Below are positions 50,104 through 59,226 of a DNA stretch of 64,000 nt, piece after piece. The stretch is from Chloroflexota bacterium. Its GTDB lineage: Bacteria > Chloroflexota > Anaerolineae > Anaerolineales > Villigracilaceae. A program made the translations under genes and the position numbers. Below the pieces are notes generated by a model. It ran no database searches. It had not been told where the DNA came from and was given only the letters and a program-made list of their open reading frames with translations. How positions within the stretch are numbered: the stretch's first letter is position 1; each line of letters starts with the position of its first letter. The DNA lies in the NCBI GenBank assembly GCA_016234495.1, contig JACRBI010000038.1, forward strand, positions 62,001 through 126,000, written 5' to 3'.

Positions 50104-51201
50104 ATGGACGTCCATCCCCTTCGAATTCTTATAAAAGCCTTATTCCTGTTTGTGGCTTTAAATATTATTTATGCTTTAATTGACCCGCCCATCTCTCAAG
50201 TATCGGCATATAACACTATTTTCCCCGGGCGGGTGCGTATGCCCTTCGGGAACGATGTCGACCCTTTTGCGGTGATGGTTGACGATGTGGATGTGATGTT
50301 CGCTTCGCATTCTGTCTCTCACAAAAAGACAACCAAAGAATATCGAGTCGTGCTGATTGGAGATTCGTCCATCTGGGGCGAAAACCTTGCTGCTCATGAG
50401 TCGATTTCAGTACTGTGGAATGCGAAAGACATTCAGTGCGGAGACAGGTCTGTAAAAATTTATAATCTTGCCTACCCACACCCGTCCGTCATAAAGGATT
50501 TGGTTATTCTCGATAAGGCTATGGAGTATGACCCTGACCTTGTCGTTTGGTTTGTAACTCTGAACACCCTGATTCCCCGTCGTTTAAGTCCTTTCCTGGC
50601 AGCCAATCATGAACGGGCTGTGCGCGTTCTGGATACTTATGATATTCCCTTCGTGCAGGAAGATGCGCTGTTAGCCAGCGAAACCACTTTTTTTCAAAAA
50701 ACATTGGTTGGCCAAAGGTCGCTCCTTGCCCGCCTGATAAAACTTCAAGCGCTCGGGGTGGTTTGGGCTGCAACTAGCGCAGACATGAAAACTCCGCTTG
50801 CAAGCGGCTCTGTGTTGTCGCCGGATATTGATGGCGATGACCGGTATCGCGGAATGAAGCCGGCGCCCGATTTAAATAAAATGATGCTTTTTGACGCAAT
50901 CAAGGCAGGGCACGATATCGCAGGCTCAACCCCCATAATCATTTTTAATGAACCGATGTTTATAGCAGATGGAGTGAATAAAGATATCCGCTATAATGAC
51001 TTCTACCCCCGCTGGGCGTATGACCAATTCCGCGAGTCTCTTCATGCCGCAGCTCTTACCTCCCAGTGGAATTACCTGGATTTATGGAATGCAATTCCTT
51101 CAGAATATTTTTCAGATACCCCCTTGCATCTCTCTGCTCAAGGCGAGCAGCTGCTGATTGAAGAAATTGATCCGGTTCTAAATTCATTTGCATGCAACTA
51201 A
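50104..51201 (+). CDS. SGNH-like (DltD/AlgX-type) acyltransferase partner
   Basis: The 365-residue protein has one N-terminal membrane segment (LIKALFLFVALNIIYALID) and an outward domain with SGNH blocks: nucleophile Ser in VVLIGDSSIWGENL, YNLAYPHPS (block II), and the catalytic D-x-x-H in FSDTPLHLSAQGEQLL. Such proteins complete the transfer of acyl groups from the MBOAT system to an envelope polymer. It starts 1 bp after the MBOAT stop. The substrate is probably the exopolysaccharide of the neighbouring locus (inference). Confidence 0.82.
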   Translation: MDVHPLRILIKALFLFVALNIIYALIDPPISQVSAYNTIFPGRVRMPFGNDVDPFAVMVDDVDVMFASHSVSHKKTTKEYRVVLIGDSSIWGENLAAHESISVLWNAKDIQCGDRSVKIYNLAYPHPSVIKDLVILDKAMEYDPDLVVWFVTLNTLIPRRLSPFLAANHERAVRVLDTYDIPFVQEDALLASETTFFQKTLVGQRSLLARLIKLQALGVVWAATSADMKTPLASGSVLSPDIDGDDRYRGMKPAPDLNKMMLFDAIKAGHDIAGSTPIIIFNEPMFIADGVNKDIRYNDFYPRWAYDQFRESLHAAALTSQWNYLDLWNAIPSEYFSDTPLHLSAQGEQLLIEEIDPVLNSFACN

Positions 51202-51217
51202 AAAAGGATGACTATTC

Positions 51218-52192
51218 ATGGCAGATATTAAAGCATTCAGCGAAAGGGTGATCGGCAATCTTGAGAAGGTGATCGTCGGCAAGCGGCAGTCCATTGAACT
51301 GATTGTGATCGGTTTGCTCTGTCAGGGACATGTGTTGATCGAGGATGTGCCCGGTGTCGGCAAGACCATGCTGGCGCGCAGCCTCGCGCGTTCGCTGGAT
51401 TGCACATTCAACCGCATCCAGTTTACGCCGGACATGCTCCCCAGCGATGTGACCGGGGTGTCCATTTACAACCAGCAGAAGAATAAATTTGAATTCCGCC
51501 CGGGGCCGGTCGTCGGGCAGATCATCCTTGCCGATGAAATTAATCGCGCCACGCCCAAGACGCAGGCGGCGTTGCTTGAAGCCATGGAAGAGCGCCAGGT
51601 GACCGTGGACGGTATGACCCATATTTTGCCGAAGCCTTTCATGGTGCTGGCAACTCAAAACCCGATTGAGTACGAGGGAACATTCCCACTGCCCGAAGCC
51701 CAACTGGATCGCTTCCTGCTGCGCCTGCGATTGGGGTATCCATCCATGCAGGATGAGATTCGCGTGTTGGATGACCAGCAGATTCAACATCCGCTTGAGG
51801 CGTTGAAATCCATTGTAAAGTTGAAAGAGATTTTGCAGGCAGTTGACGATGTGAAACGAATCTACGTTTCCCCGGCCATTAAAAAATATATTGTTGAATT
51901 GACCACCCGCACCCGCCAAATCGCGGATGTGTACCTCGGCGCAAGCCCGCGCGGAAGCCTGTCACTTGCGCGAGCCTCGCAGGCGCGTGCTGCTCTGATG
52001 GGGCGGGACTTTGTCCTGCCGGATGATGTGCAGGCTTTGGCTGTGGCCGTGCTCGCGCACCGCATCATCGTCAGCCCGGCGGCGCGATTGAGTGACCTGA
52101 GTTCAGACCGCATCATTCAGGAAGTCGTCCACGCCATGCCGGTACCCGGCGGCGACTTTGCTCCCGACCTCGAACGGAAGAAGACAAAATGA
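51218..52192 (+). CDS. MoxR-family AAA+ ATPase
   Basis: The 324-residue ATPase has Walker [17 protein letters not shown], Walker [23 protein letters not shown], sensor 1 [24 protein letters not shown], and a C-terminal lid with [18 protein letters not shown]. MoxR proteins act as chaperones that mature metal- or peptide-loaded partners and are typically encoded with a DUF58 protein, as here. The start has AAAGGA. It overlaps the DUF58 gene by 4 bp. Confidence 0.95.
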   Translation: MADIKAFSERVIGNLEKVIVGKRQSIELIVIGLLCQGHVLIEDVPGVGKTMLARSLARSLDCTFNRIQFTPDMLPSDVTGVSIYNQQKNKFEFRPGPVVGQIILADEINRATPKTQAALLEAMEERQVTVDGMTHILPKPFMVLATQNPIEYEGTFPLPEAQLDRFLLRLRLGYPSMQDEIRVLDDQQIQHPLEALKSIVKLKEILQAVDDVKRIYVSPAIKKYIVELTTRTRQIADVYLGASPRGSLSLARASQARAALMGRDFVLPDDVQALAVAVLAHRIIVSPAARLSDLSSDRIIQEVVHAMPVPGGDFAPDLERKKTK

Positions 52193-53502
52193 AAGCTGGG
52201 CGAATCCTGCTCGCCCTGTTGTTTGTGATCGGTTCTGTGGGAGTGCTGATTAACGGAGCCGCCATCTACACGCGGTTCCTTTACCTCGGTGTGTTGCTGG
52301 CGGTCGCCAGTTGGTTGTGGACTCGTTGGGCAGTTGTCGGCTTGCGCGTGACCAGAAATGCGCGCACCCAGCGCGCCAATGTCGGCGATGTCTTCGAAGA
52401 AAAATTTGAAGTGGCAAATAACAGCCGCGTGCTCGTACCGTGGATCGAAATAATCAACCAGTCTGCGATTCCATTCGCTGCCGGCTCGCGCCTGTTTACC
52501 TATGTGAAGGGACGCCAAAAACAGTCTTATCTTGCCCGTACCTGGCTCACGCGCCGCGGCGGATTCCCGCTCGGACCGACGCGCATCTCCAGCGGCGACC
52601 CGTTCGGTTTTTTCAGCGCCAGCAAAGAGGTTGCGCCTTCCCAAACTCTGGTCGTCTTCCCGGTTATTTTTGAAATAAAATCATTCCTGTTTCCGCCCGG
52701 CCTTTTGCCCGGCGGACAGGTCATCCGCAGGAAGTCAGCGGACATCACCCCGCACGCAGCGGGCGTGCGCGAGTACGTTCATGGCGACGCGATGAAACGC
52801 ATCCACTGGCCGACCAGCGCGCGCCGCAATCAATTAATGGTCAAGGAATTTGAGCAGGATCCGCAGGCTGAAATATGGCTGTATCTTGATTCGCACAAAG
52901 ATGTGCATTACTCGAAGCCGCATCAGGTGGAGGAAATTCCGGTCGAAGCGATGATGTTGAAAAAGCGGCCAAAATTTAAATTGCCGCCGTCCACGCTCGA
53001 ATATTCCATCAGCATCACGGCTTCACTCGCGCATTACTTTATCGGCCAGCGCCGTGCGGTGGGGTATGTCAGCGCTGGGCAAACATTCAATGTGCTTTCC
53101 GCCGAACACAGCGAAAGGCAGGAAGCCAAGATTTTGGAAACGCTGGCTTTCGTGGAAGCCAACGGCGGGCTTTCGATTGCCGCGCTGGTTGCAGTGCAGG
53201 CTTCTCAATTGCCGCAAGGCTCAAGCGTCATCCTCGTTACGCCGTCCGTGCGGCCTGATCTCATTCACGCGGTGGATGATCTGCAAAGAAGATTCTTGCG
53301 CCCCGTTGTTGTGCTGCTCGACGCAGAAACATTCGGCGGTGTGCGCGGCACAGACAAACTCATCATTTCCCTGCGCGAGCGGCGCGTGCCAGTCGTTGTC
53401 ATCCAATGCGACGCCGACCTGACGCAGGCTCTTTCAATCATCCCGACGACAATCAATACAAAGGATATGAGCCCATGGCAAGCCCCCGTATTGTCACACT
53501 AG
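52189..53502 (+). CDS. DUF58-domain protein
   Basis: The 437-residue protein has two N-terminal membrane segments ([37 protein letters not shown]), a CARDB-like stretch, and the DUF58 signature [32 protein letters not shown]. The von Willebrand A-like fold of the C-terminal half has lost a clear MIDAS. It is the usual partner of MoxR; its role is unknown. Confidence 0.92.
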   Translation: MKAGRILLALLFVIGSVGVLINGAAIYTRFLYLGVLLAVASWLWTRWAVVGLRVTRNARTQRANVGDVFEEKFEVANNSRVLVPWIEIINQSAIPFAAGSRLFTYVKGRQKQSYLARTWLTRRGGFPLGPTRISSGDPFGFFSASKEVAPSQTLVVFPVIFEIKSFLFPPGLLPGGQVIRRKSADITPHAAGVREYVHGDAMKRIHWPTSARRNQLMVKEFEQDPQAEIWLYLDSHKDVHYSKPHQVEEIPVEAMMLKKRPKFKLPPSTLEYSISITASLAHYFIGQRRAVGYVSAGQTFNVLSAEHSERQEAKILETLAFVEANGGLSIAALVAVQASQLPQGSSVILVTPSVRPDLIHAVDDLQRRFLRPVVVLLDAETFGGVRGTDKLIISLRERRVPVVVIQCDADLTQALSIIPTTINTKDMSPWQAPVLSH

Positions 53503-54395
53503 ATTTGAATTTTCAAAATAAGACGCAGGCCATTGCGTCTTATTTGATTCGACATGAGGATGGCGCGGTGCTGATCGAAAGCGGACCCGGCTCGACTCTT
53601 TCTTCACTCGAAGCTGGTCTTGCGAAAGAGGGTTTATCTCCCCGCCACATTACCCACGTCCTGCTGACGCACATTCACCTTGACCATGCCGGGGCGGCGG
53701 GCTGGCTGTCACGTCAGGGCGCGCAGATATTCGTCCACCCGAATGGCGCGGCTCACATGCTCAACCCGGAAAAACTCATCGCCAGCGCCACGCGCATCTA
53801 CGGGGATAGGATGAATCAACTTTGGGGTGAGTTCCTGCCCGTTGCGGAGAATCAACTCACAGTCCCGAATGACGCGCAGGCGATCCACATCGGCAATTTG
53901 GAATTTATCCCGATCAATACGCCAGGCCATGCGGAACATCATTATTCCTATCTATTTGAAGATCTATGTTTCAGCGGTGACGTGGGCGGCGTGCGGATTC
54001 CGGGCTACCCATATTTGCGAGCGCCGATGCCCCCACCTGAATTGCATTTTGGCCGCTGGCGCGAGAGCCTTGCGCGGCTGCGTGCATTGAAATTTTCGCA
54101 CATTGCGCCGACCCACTTTGGGATCTTTGATGACGCTGACTGGCAGTTATCTCAATTGCAAAAAATTCTCGATGCCACGGAAAAGTGGCTCGAAGAGATC
54201 ATGCACGCCGACCCGCCCGTGGACGAGTTGCGCGCGAAGTTTGAAGATTGGATGAATGCGCAAAGCCGCGCTCAAAATTTAAGCGAAGATGTGATTCGCG
54301 CCTACGACCTTGCAAATCCGCTTGGCATGTCTGCGGATGGGTTGATGAGGTATTGGAAAAAGGTGCGGATGGCAAATGTCACGCATAATGCGTGA
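53475..54395 (+). CDS. Metallo-beta-lactamase-fold hydrolase
   Basis: The 306-residue enzyme has the metal motif VLLTHIHLDHAGAAGW (H-x-H-x-D-H), a second His in INTPGHAEHHYSYL, Asp in LCFSGDVGGVRIPG and the last His in HIAPTHFGIFDD. The full set of a di-metal site is therefore present. The set suits a glyoxalase-II-like or thioesterase-like hydrolase; the substrate is open. The start 53475 lies inside the DUF58 gene end, behind AAGGA; a longer frame to 53406 is a shadow. Confidence 0.9.
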   Translation: MASPRIVTLDLNFQNKTQAIASYLIRHEDGAVLIESGPGSTLSSLEAGLAKEGLSPRHITHVLLTHIHLDHAGAAGWLSRQGAQIFVHPNGAAHMLNPEKLIASATRIYGDRMNQLWGEFLPVAENQLTVPNDAQAIHIGNLEFIPINTPGHAEHHYSYLFEDLCFSGDVGGVRIPGYPYLRAPMPPPELHFGRWRESLARLRALKFSHIAPTHFGIFDDADWQLSQLQKILDATEKWLEEIMHADPPVDELRAKFEDWMNAQSRAQNLSEDVIRAYDLANPLGMSADGLMRYWKKVRMANVTHNA

Positions 54396-54453
54396 TGCTT
54401 GAAACATGCCGGAATGGGATATTAAAGTTATACTCAGCTTTAAGGAGACTTTT

Positions 54454-55380
54454 ATGAAAGATTTTCTCGCGATCTCAGATTATTCATCTGATGAAATTCA
54501 AGACCTGCTCGACCTGGCGGTAAAACTCAAAAAGCAATACTTCAAAAAAGGCAACAAACCGATTTTCAAAGGCAAGGTGCTGGGGATGATCTTCCAGAAG
54601 CCGAGCCTGCGCACGCGCATTTCGTTCGATATGGCCATGCGTCACTGTGGCGGCGACGCGCTGTATCTTTCACCTGCCGAAATTGGTCTGGGCAAACGCG
54701 AATCCATTGCGGATGTAGCGCGAGTTTTATCGGGCTATGTGCAAGGACTCATGGCGCGTGTCTTCGAGCATGATCATGTGCTGGAACTGGCGACCTGGGC
54801 TGAGATTCCCGTCGTGAACGGCTTGAGCGATTACAACCATCCCTGTCAGGGCTTGGCTGACGCGCTGACCATCATCGAGAAGTTCGGCAAAAATTCGAAA
54901 GGCTTGAATGTCAGTTATGTCGGTGATGGGAACAATGTGACGACTTCGCTCATGCACGTCTCGGCTCTGCTCGGCTGGAACTTCACTGTTGCAACTCCCG
55001 AAGGCTATGATACAAATCCGAAGGCGGTTGAGATCGCGCAACAGATCGCAAAGAAGACTAAGAGCAAATTGACCTTTTTGCGCGACCCGCACGAAGCGGT
55101 CAAAGGTGCGCATGTCATCTACACCGACACATGGACTTCGATGGGGCAGGAGGAGGAAACCGCCAAGCGCGAGAAGGTCTTCCCGCCGTATCAAGTCAAT
55201 GCCAAACTGGTGGGCGAGGCGGACAAGGACGTGATCGTCATGCATTGCCTGCCCGCGCACCGCAACCACGAATTGACCGACGATGTTGCGGACGGTCCGC
55301 ACTCGGTGATCTTCCCACAGGCGCATAATCGTCTGCACGCGCAGAAGGCGATTTTGGCGCGCTTGTTTGATGTGGCGTAA
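54454..55380 (+). CDS. argF: Ornithine carbamoyltransferase
   Basis: The 308-residue enzyme makes citrulline from ornithine and carbamoyl phosphate. Carbamoyl-phosphate motifs are PSLRTRISFDMAMRHCGG and GLSDYNHPCQGLADALT. The ornithine and catalytic part has YTDTWTSMGQEEE and VMHCLPAHRNHELTDDV, with the catalytic Cys in HCLPA. The S-L-R-T-R loop replaces the usual S-T-R-T-R. The start at 54454 follows TAAGGAGA. It precedes an ornithine aminotransferase, so the neighbours use ornithine in opposite directions. Confidence 0.94.
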   Translation: MKDFLAISDYSSDEIQDLLDLAVKLKKQYFKKGNKPIFKGKVLGMIFQKPSLRTRISFDMAMRHCGGDALYLSPAEIGLGKRESIADVARVLSGYVQGLMARVFEHDHVLELATWAEIPVVNGLSDYNHPCQGLADALTIIEKFGKNSKGLNVSYVGDGNNVTTSLMHVSALLGWNFTVATPEGYDTNPKAVEIAQQIAKKTKSKLTFLRDPHEAVKGAHVIYTDTWTSMGQEEETAKREKVFPPYQVNAKLVGEADKDVIVMHCLPAHRNHELTDDVADGPHSVIFPQAHNRLHAQKAILARLFDVA

Positions 55381-55401
55381 AAACCATTAACCACGAAGGG
55401 A

Positions 55402-55460
55402 CACCAAGTGTCACAAAGGTTTTAAAGAATTTCCTTTGTGTTCCTTTGTGACACTTGGTG
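55402..55460. repeat. Intergenic inverted repeat (possible terminator or REP-like hairpin)
   Basis: CACCAAGTGTCACAAAGG (55402-55419) and CCTTTGTGACACTTGGTG (55443-55460) are a perfect 18-bp inverted repeat, with a partial direct copy of CCTTTGTG in the loop. No T run follows. Confidence 0.7.
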
Positions 55461-55485
55461 GTTGAATCTCTTAAAAGGACAATAA

Positions 55486-56688
55486 ATGAATACACAAGAC
55501 TTTATCAAGATGGAAGAACAGTACGGCGCGCATAATTATCACCCTTTGGATGTGGTCATCGAAAAGGCTGAGGGCGTATGGGTCTATGATGTTGAAGGCA
55601 GGAAATACCTCGATTGTTTGAGCGCGTACTCCGCGGTCAATCAGGGACACGTTCACCCGCAAATTTTGCAGGCATTGCTCGACCAGGCAAAACGCGTCAC
55701 GCTCACATCGCGCGCGTTCCGCAACGACCAGCTGCCTCTGCTTTACAAGGAACTCTCCGAAATGACCGGCTACGAAATGTCGCTGCCGATGAACAGCGGC
55801 GCAGAGGCTGTTGAAACCGCCGTCAAACTTGCGCGCAAGTGGGCGTATCAGGTCAAGAAAGTTCCGCGCCATCAAGCCGAGATCATCGTCGCGGCCGGGA
55901 ATTTTCACGGGCGCACCGTGACCATTGTTTCATTTTCAACTGAGCCGTCCTACCGCGACGACTTCGGCCCGTTCACGCCGGGCTTCGTCACTGTCACATA
56001 CGGCGACGCAGATGCGATCGAAAAAGCCATCACGCCCAACACCGCCGCCGTGATGCTCGAACCGATTCAAGGCGAGGCGGGCGTTGTCATTCCGCCGGCT
56101 GGATATTTGAAGAAGGTCGCTGATATTTGCAAAAAGAATAACGTGCTTTTTATTGCGGATGAAATTCAAACGGGTCTGGCCCGGACGGGGAAGCTGTTCG
56201 CTGCTCATCATGAAGATGTCCGCGCTGACGTAACCATCATCGGCAAGGCTCTGGCTGGCGGCTTTTATCCTGTTTCGGCGGTGCTGGCAGACAAGCCCAT
56301 TCTCGGCTTGTTCACGCCCGGCGAGCACGGATCAACTTTCGGCGGCAACCCTCTCGCCGCGGCAGTATCCCGCGCGGCCTTAAGAGTGATCCGCGAAGAG
56401 AAACTCGCAGAAAGGTCACAGCAGTTGGGCGAGTACTTTGTCGAACAGTTGAGTGAGATTCCCAGTCCGCATATTAAAGAAGTGCGCGGGCGCGGATTGT
56501 TGATCGGCGTGGAGCTCAAGCCCGAGGCGAAAGGCGCGCGCCGTTTCTGCGAGGCTTTGCAAACGAAAGGCATCCTCGCAAAAGAGACGCACGACAATGT
56601 CATCCGTTTTGCTCCGCCGCTTGTGATTGATAAGGAAACCATTGATTGGGCGCTTCCGTCAATTCGTGAAGTGCTTAATATGCAATAA
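55486..56688 (+). CDS. rocD: Ornithine aminotransferase
   Basis: This 400-residue PLP enzyme of class III transfers the delta-amino group of ornithine to 2-oxoglutarate, giving glutamate semialdehyde. Signature parts are YAVNQGH-like [34 protein letters not shown] (PLP phosphate), [43 protein letters not shown] (catalytic Asp) and the Schiff-base Lys in [17 protein letters not shown]. The product could go to the P5C dehydrogenase at 7180. It is followed by a terminator. Confidence 0.95.
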   Translation: MNTQDFIKMEEQYGAHNYHPLDVVIEKAEGVWVYDVEGRKYLDCLSAYSAVNQGHVHPQILQALLDQAKRVTLTSRAFRNDQLPLLYKELSEMTGYEMSLPMNSGAEAVETAVKLARKWAYQVKKVPRHQAEIIVAAGNFHGRTVTIVSFSTEPSYRDDFGPFTPGFVTVTYGDADAIEKAITPNTAAVMLEPIQGEAGVVIPPAGYLKKVADICKKNNVLFIADEIQTGLARTGKLFAAHHEDVRADVTIIGKALAGGFYPVSAVLADKPILGLFTPGEHGSTFGGNPLAAAVSRAALRVIREEKLAERSQQLGEYFVEQLSEIPSPHIKEVRGRGLLIGVELKPEAKGARRFCEALQTKGILAKETHDNVIRFAPPLVIDKETIDWALPSIREVLNMQ

Positions 56689-56693
56689 TTTTG

Positions 56694-56729
56694 AAACCCT
56701 AAAGGTTTTGGAAACCTTTAGGGTTTTTT
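56694..56729 (+). terminator. Rho-independent terminator after rocD
   Basis: A perfect 15-bp stem AAACCCTAAAGGTTT / AAACCTTTAGGGTTT with a 3-base loop TGG is followed by TTT. It lies just 14 bp before the alanine dehydrogenase start. Confidence 0.92.
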
Positions 56730-56742
56730 ATGGAGGCATATC

Positions 56743-57825
56743 ATGTATATTGGAATACCGAAAGAAAGCAGACCCTTTGAGTATCGAGTGGGGCTTTCCC
56801 CGGCCGGGGTGGAGATCCTCTCGCAGAACGGGCACCAGATTTTCGTCGAGCATGGAGCCGGGGTGACGGCTGGTTTCAGCGACGAAGATTACGAGAAGGC
56901 TGGCGCGCGCCTCGTCTATTCGACCGAAGAAGCCTTTGGCCGCGCTGACTTGTTGCTGAAAGTTGCGCGTCCGATTCAGGAGGAATTGAACTGGCTGCGC
57001 CCCGGCACAATGCTGGCGGGCTTCCTGCACCTGGCTTCAACCCAGCAGGACAAGATCGACATCCTGCTCGAGAAGAAGATCACGTCAATTGCGTACGAGC
57101 AGATCAAAGCGGCGGATGGATCGCTGCCGGTCTTGCGTCCTTTCAGCCAGATCGGCGGCGTGATGGCGGCGCAGATCGCAGCCCGCCTGCTTCAAAATAA
57201 TTGGGGCGGAAAGGGAATTTTGATGGGCGGCGCGCCGGGCGTTCCCCCGGCTGAGATCGTCATTTTGGGCGCAGGCGTGGTCGGCACATCAGCGACGCAA
57301 ATGTGCCTCGGCATGGGCGCGCACGTCACGGTCATTGACCATAACCTTGGCGCGCTCCAAAAGATTTGGGACCGCTTCCCGAACATCGTCACGAAGATGT
57401 CCACCAAGCGCAACCTTGAGCGCTCTGTCATGTACGCGGATGTAGTGATCGGCGCGGTGCTTTCGCCGGGACAGCGCACGCCGATTTTGTTGACGCGTGA
57501 ATTGGTGCGCTCGATGAAGCCGCGCTCTGTCATCATGGACATCAGCATTGACGAGGGCGGTTGTGTTGAAACATCCCGCCCCACCACACATGAACATCCG
57601 ATTTTTATCGAGGAAGGCATTTTGCATTACTGCGTGCCGAACATCCCCGGGGCAGTGGCGCGCACAGCCACACATGCCTTTGTCAATTCGGCATTGCCGT
57701 ATATTTCAGAAATCGCCGCGCTTGGGCCGGATGCGGTCTTGAACGACCCGTCAATTGAGCCTGCTATAAATACCCATGACGGCAAACTTCATAACCTGGT
57801 ACGCCTGAACGCGCAGGAGCTGTAA
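56743..57825 (+). CDS. ald: Alanine dehydrogenase
   Basis: The 360-residue enzyme interconverts alanine with pyruvate and ammonia using NAD. The N-terminal IGIPKESRPFEYRVGLSPAG, the catalytic His region MLAGFLHLASTQQ and the NAD site ILGAGVVGTSATQMCLGMGAHVTVID match the AlaDH/PNT family. VVIGAVLSPGQRTPILLTREL is a further AlaDH feature. Length is close to the usual 370. A transhydrogenase subunit is less likely because of its size and the lone gene. The start follows GGAGG. Confidence 0.9.
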   Translation: MYIGIPKESRPFEYRVGLSPAGVEILSQNGHQIFVEHGAGVTAGFSDEDYEKAGARLVYSTEEAFGRADLLLKVARPIQEELNWLRPGTMLAGFLHLASTQQDKIDILLEKKITSIAYEQIKAADGSLPVLRPFSQIGGVMAAQIAARLLQNNWGGKGILMGGAPGVPPAEIVILGAGVVGTSATQMCLGMGAHVTVIDHNLGALQKIWDRFPNIVTKMSTKRNLERSVMYADVVIGAVLSPGQRTPILLTRELVRSMKPRSVIMDISIDEGGCVETSRPTTHEHPIFIEEGILHYCVPNIPGAVARTATHAFVNSALPYISEIAALGPDAVLNDPSIEPAINTHDGKLHNLVRLNAQEL

Positions 57826-57826
57826 G

Positions 57827-59137
57827 ATGGTTGCGACAAGCATTTATCAATCACGAGTGACGACAGCCCAGGAGGCTGTGAAGGTTATCAAGTCGGGCAA
57901 TCGCGTCTTCCTTACCGGTAACGTGTCGGTGCCCCAGACACTTCTTGCGGCTTTGGTGGAATATGCGCCAAATGTGACCGATGTCGAGATCTGTCAGGCA
58001 TTGACAGTCGGTTCGGCAGATTATGTGCATCCCCGCATGGCGAAACATTTACGGGTTAACTCCATGTTTATCAGCGCTAATATCCGCCAGGCAGTGCAAA
58101 CCGGACGCGCCGATTTTACGCCCGTGCTGCTGTCCGAATTTCCCTTGCTGTTCAAGCGCGGCGTCCTGCCTTTGGATGTCGCGATCATCCACGTCTCGCC
58201 GCCGGACGAGCATGGCTTTTGCAGTTTGGGCGTCGAGGTGGGGCTGACCAAAACAGCGGCTGAGTCAGCCAAGGTAATCATCGCAGAGGTGAACGATAAA
58301 ATGCCGCGCACCTTGGGCGACTCGTTCATCCATGTCAGCCGCCTGACGCATATTGTGCCGGTGAATTATCCGATCCCGGAACATGTCATGGCGACTGAAG
58401 GCAACTCGGATATTGTTGAAAAGATCGCCGGCTATATTGCGGCATTGATTCCCGACGGCGCGACCATGCAGCTTGGCATTGGCGCGATTCCCGACGCCGT
58501 GCTGAAATACCTTTTTGATAAAAGGGATTTGGGAATTCACACCGAGTTATTCTCCGAAGGCGTGATAGACCTTGTCAACGCAGGCGTGCTGACCAATGCG
58601 CGCAAATCACTGCACCCCGGCAAGATCGTCTCCGGGTTTATCCTTGGTTCAAAAAGATTGTACGATTGGGTGGACGACAACCCGATGATTGAACTCCACC
58701 GTTCGGAATACGTAAACGATCCCTTTGTGATCGCGCAGAACGACCGCATGGTGGCGGTCAACTCGGCAATTGAAGTTGACCTGACCGGGCAGGTCTGCGC
58801 CGACAGCATCGGCCCCAAGTTATACAGCGGCGTCGGCGGTCAGTTGGATTTCATCTACGGCGCTTCGCGTTCGAAAGGCGGCGTGCCCATCATTGCCCTG
58901 CCCAGCACAGCGACCTTGCGCGATGGGACAGTGGTCAGCAAGATCGCGGCCATGCTGAAACAGGGAGCGGGAGTTGTAACCAGCCGCAACCATGTCCGCT
59001 TTGTGGTGACCGAGCACGGCGTCGCAGATTTATACGGCAGAACCATTCGCCAGCGTGCGCAGGCGCTCATCAATGTCGCCGATCCGCAATTCCGCGAGGG
59101 ATTGACTCAGCAGGCGAAGGAATTGCATTACCTGTAA
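57827..59137 (+). CDS. Acetyl-CoA hydrolase/transferase family (4-hydroxybutyrate CoA-transferase-like)
   Basis: The 436-residue enzyme moves or releases CoA from short acids. It has VFLTGNVSVPQTLLAAL, the block MQLGIGAIPDAVLKYL, the glutamate-containing HTELFSEGVIDLVNAGVLT, GVGGQLDFIYGASRSKGG and the end FVVTEHGVADLYGRTIRQRAQALI, all typical of the AcH/4HB-CoA transferase group. The ATG is 1 bp after the alanine dehydrogenase stop, so the two are coupled. It is unrelated in sequence to the two-subunit transferase of the left end. Confidence 0.9.
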   Translation: MVATSIYQSRVTTAQEAVKVIKSGNRVFLTGNVSVPQTLLAALVEYAPNVTDVEICQALTVGSADYVHPRMAKHLRVNSMFISANIRQAVQTGRADFTPVLLSEFPLLFKRGVLPLDVAIIHVSPPDEHGFCSLGVEVGLTKTAAESAKVIIAEVNDKMPRTLGDSFIHVSRLTHIVPVNYPIPEHVMATEGNSDIVEKIAGYIAALIPDGATMQLGIGAIPDAVLKYLFDKRDLGIHTELFSEGVIDLVNAGVLTNARKSLHPGKIVSGFILGSKRLYDWVDDNPMIELHRSEYVNDPFVIAQNDRMVAVNSAIEVDLTGQVCADSIGPKLYSGVGGQLDFIYGASRSKGGVPIIALPSTATLRDGTVVSKIAAMLKQGAGVVTSRNHVRFVVTEHGVADLYGRTIRQRAQALINVADPQFREGLTQQAKELHYL

Positions 59138-59156
59138 GGCTTTTGGGTTATGATAC

Positions 59157-59191
59157 CTGCCGCAGGCGCGTAACCCTGCGGCAGTTTTTTT
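59157..59191 (+). terminator. Rho-independent terminator after the CoA-transferase
   Basis: The 10-bp stem CTGCCGCAGG / CCTGCGGCAG with an 8-base loop is followed by seven T. Confidence 0.93.
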
Positions 59192-59226
59192 GTTAATTAG
59201 GCCAATACCAAAGTTGAGGAAACAAC

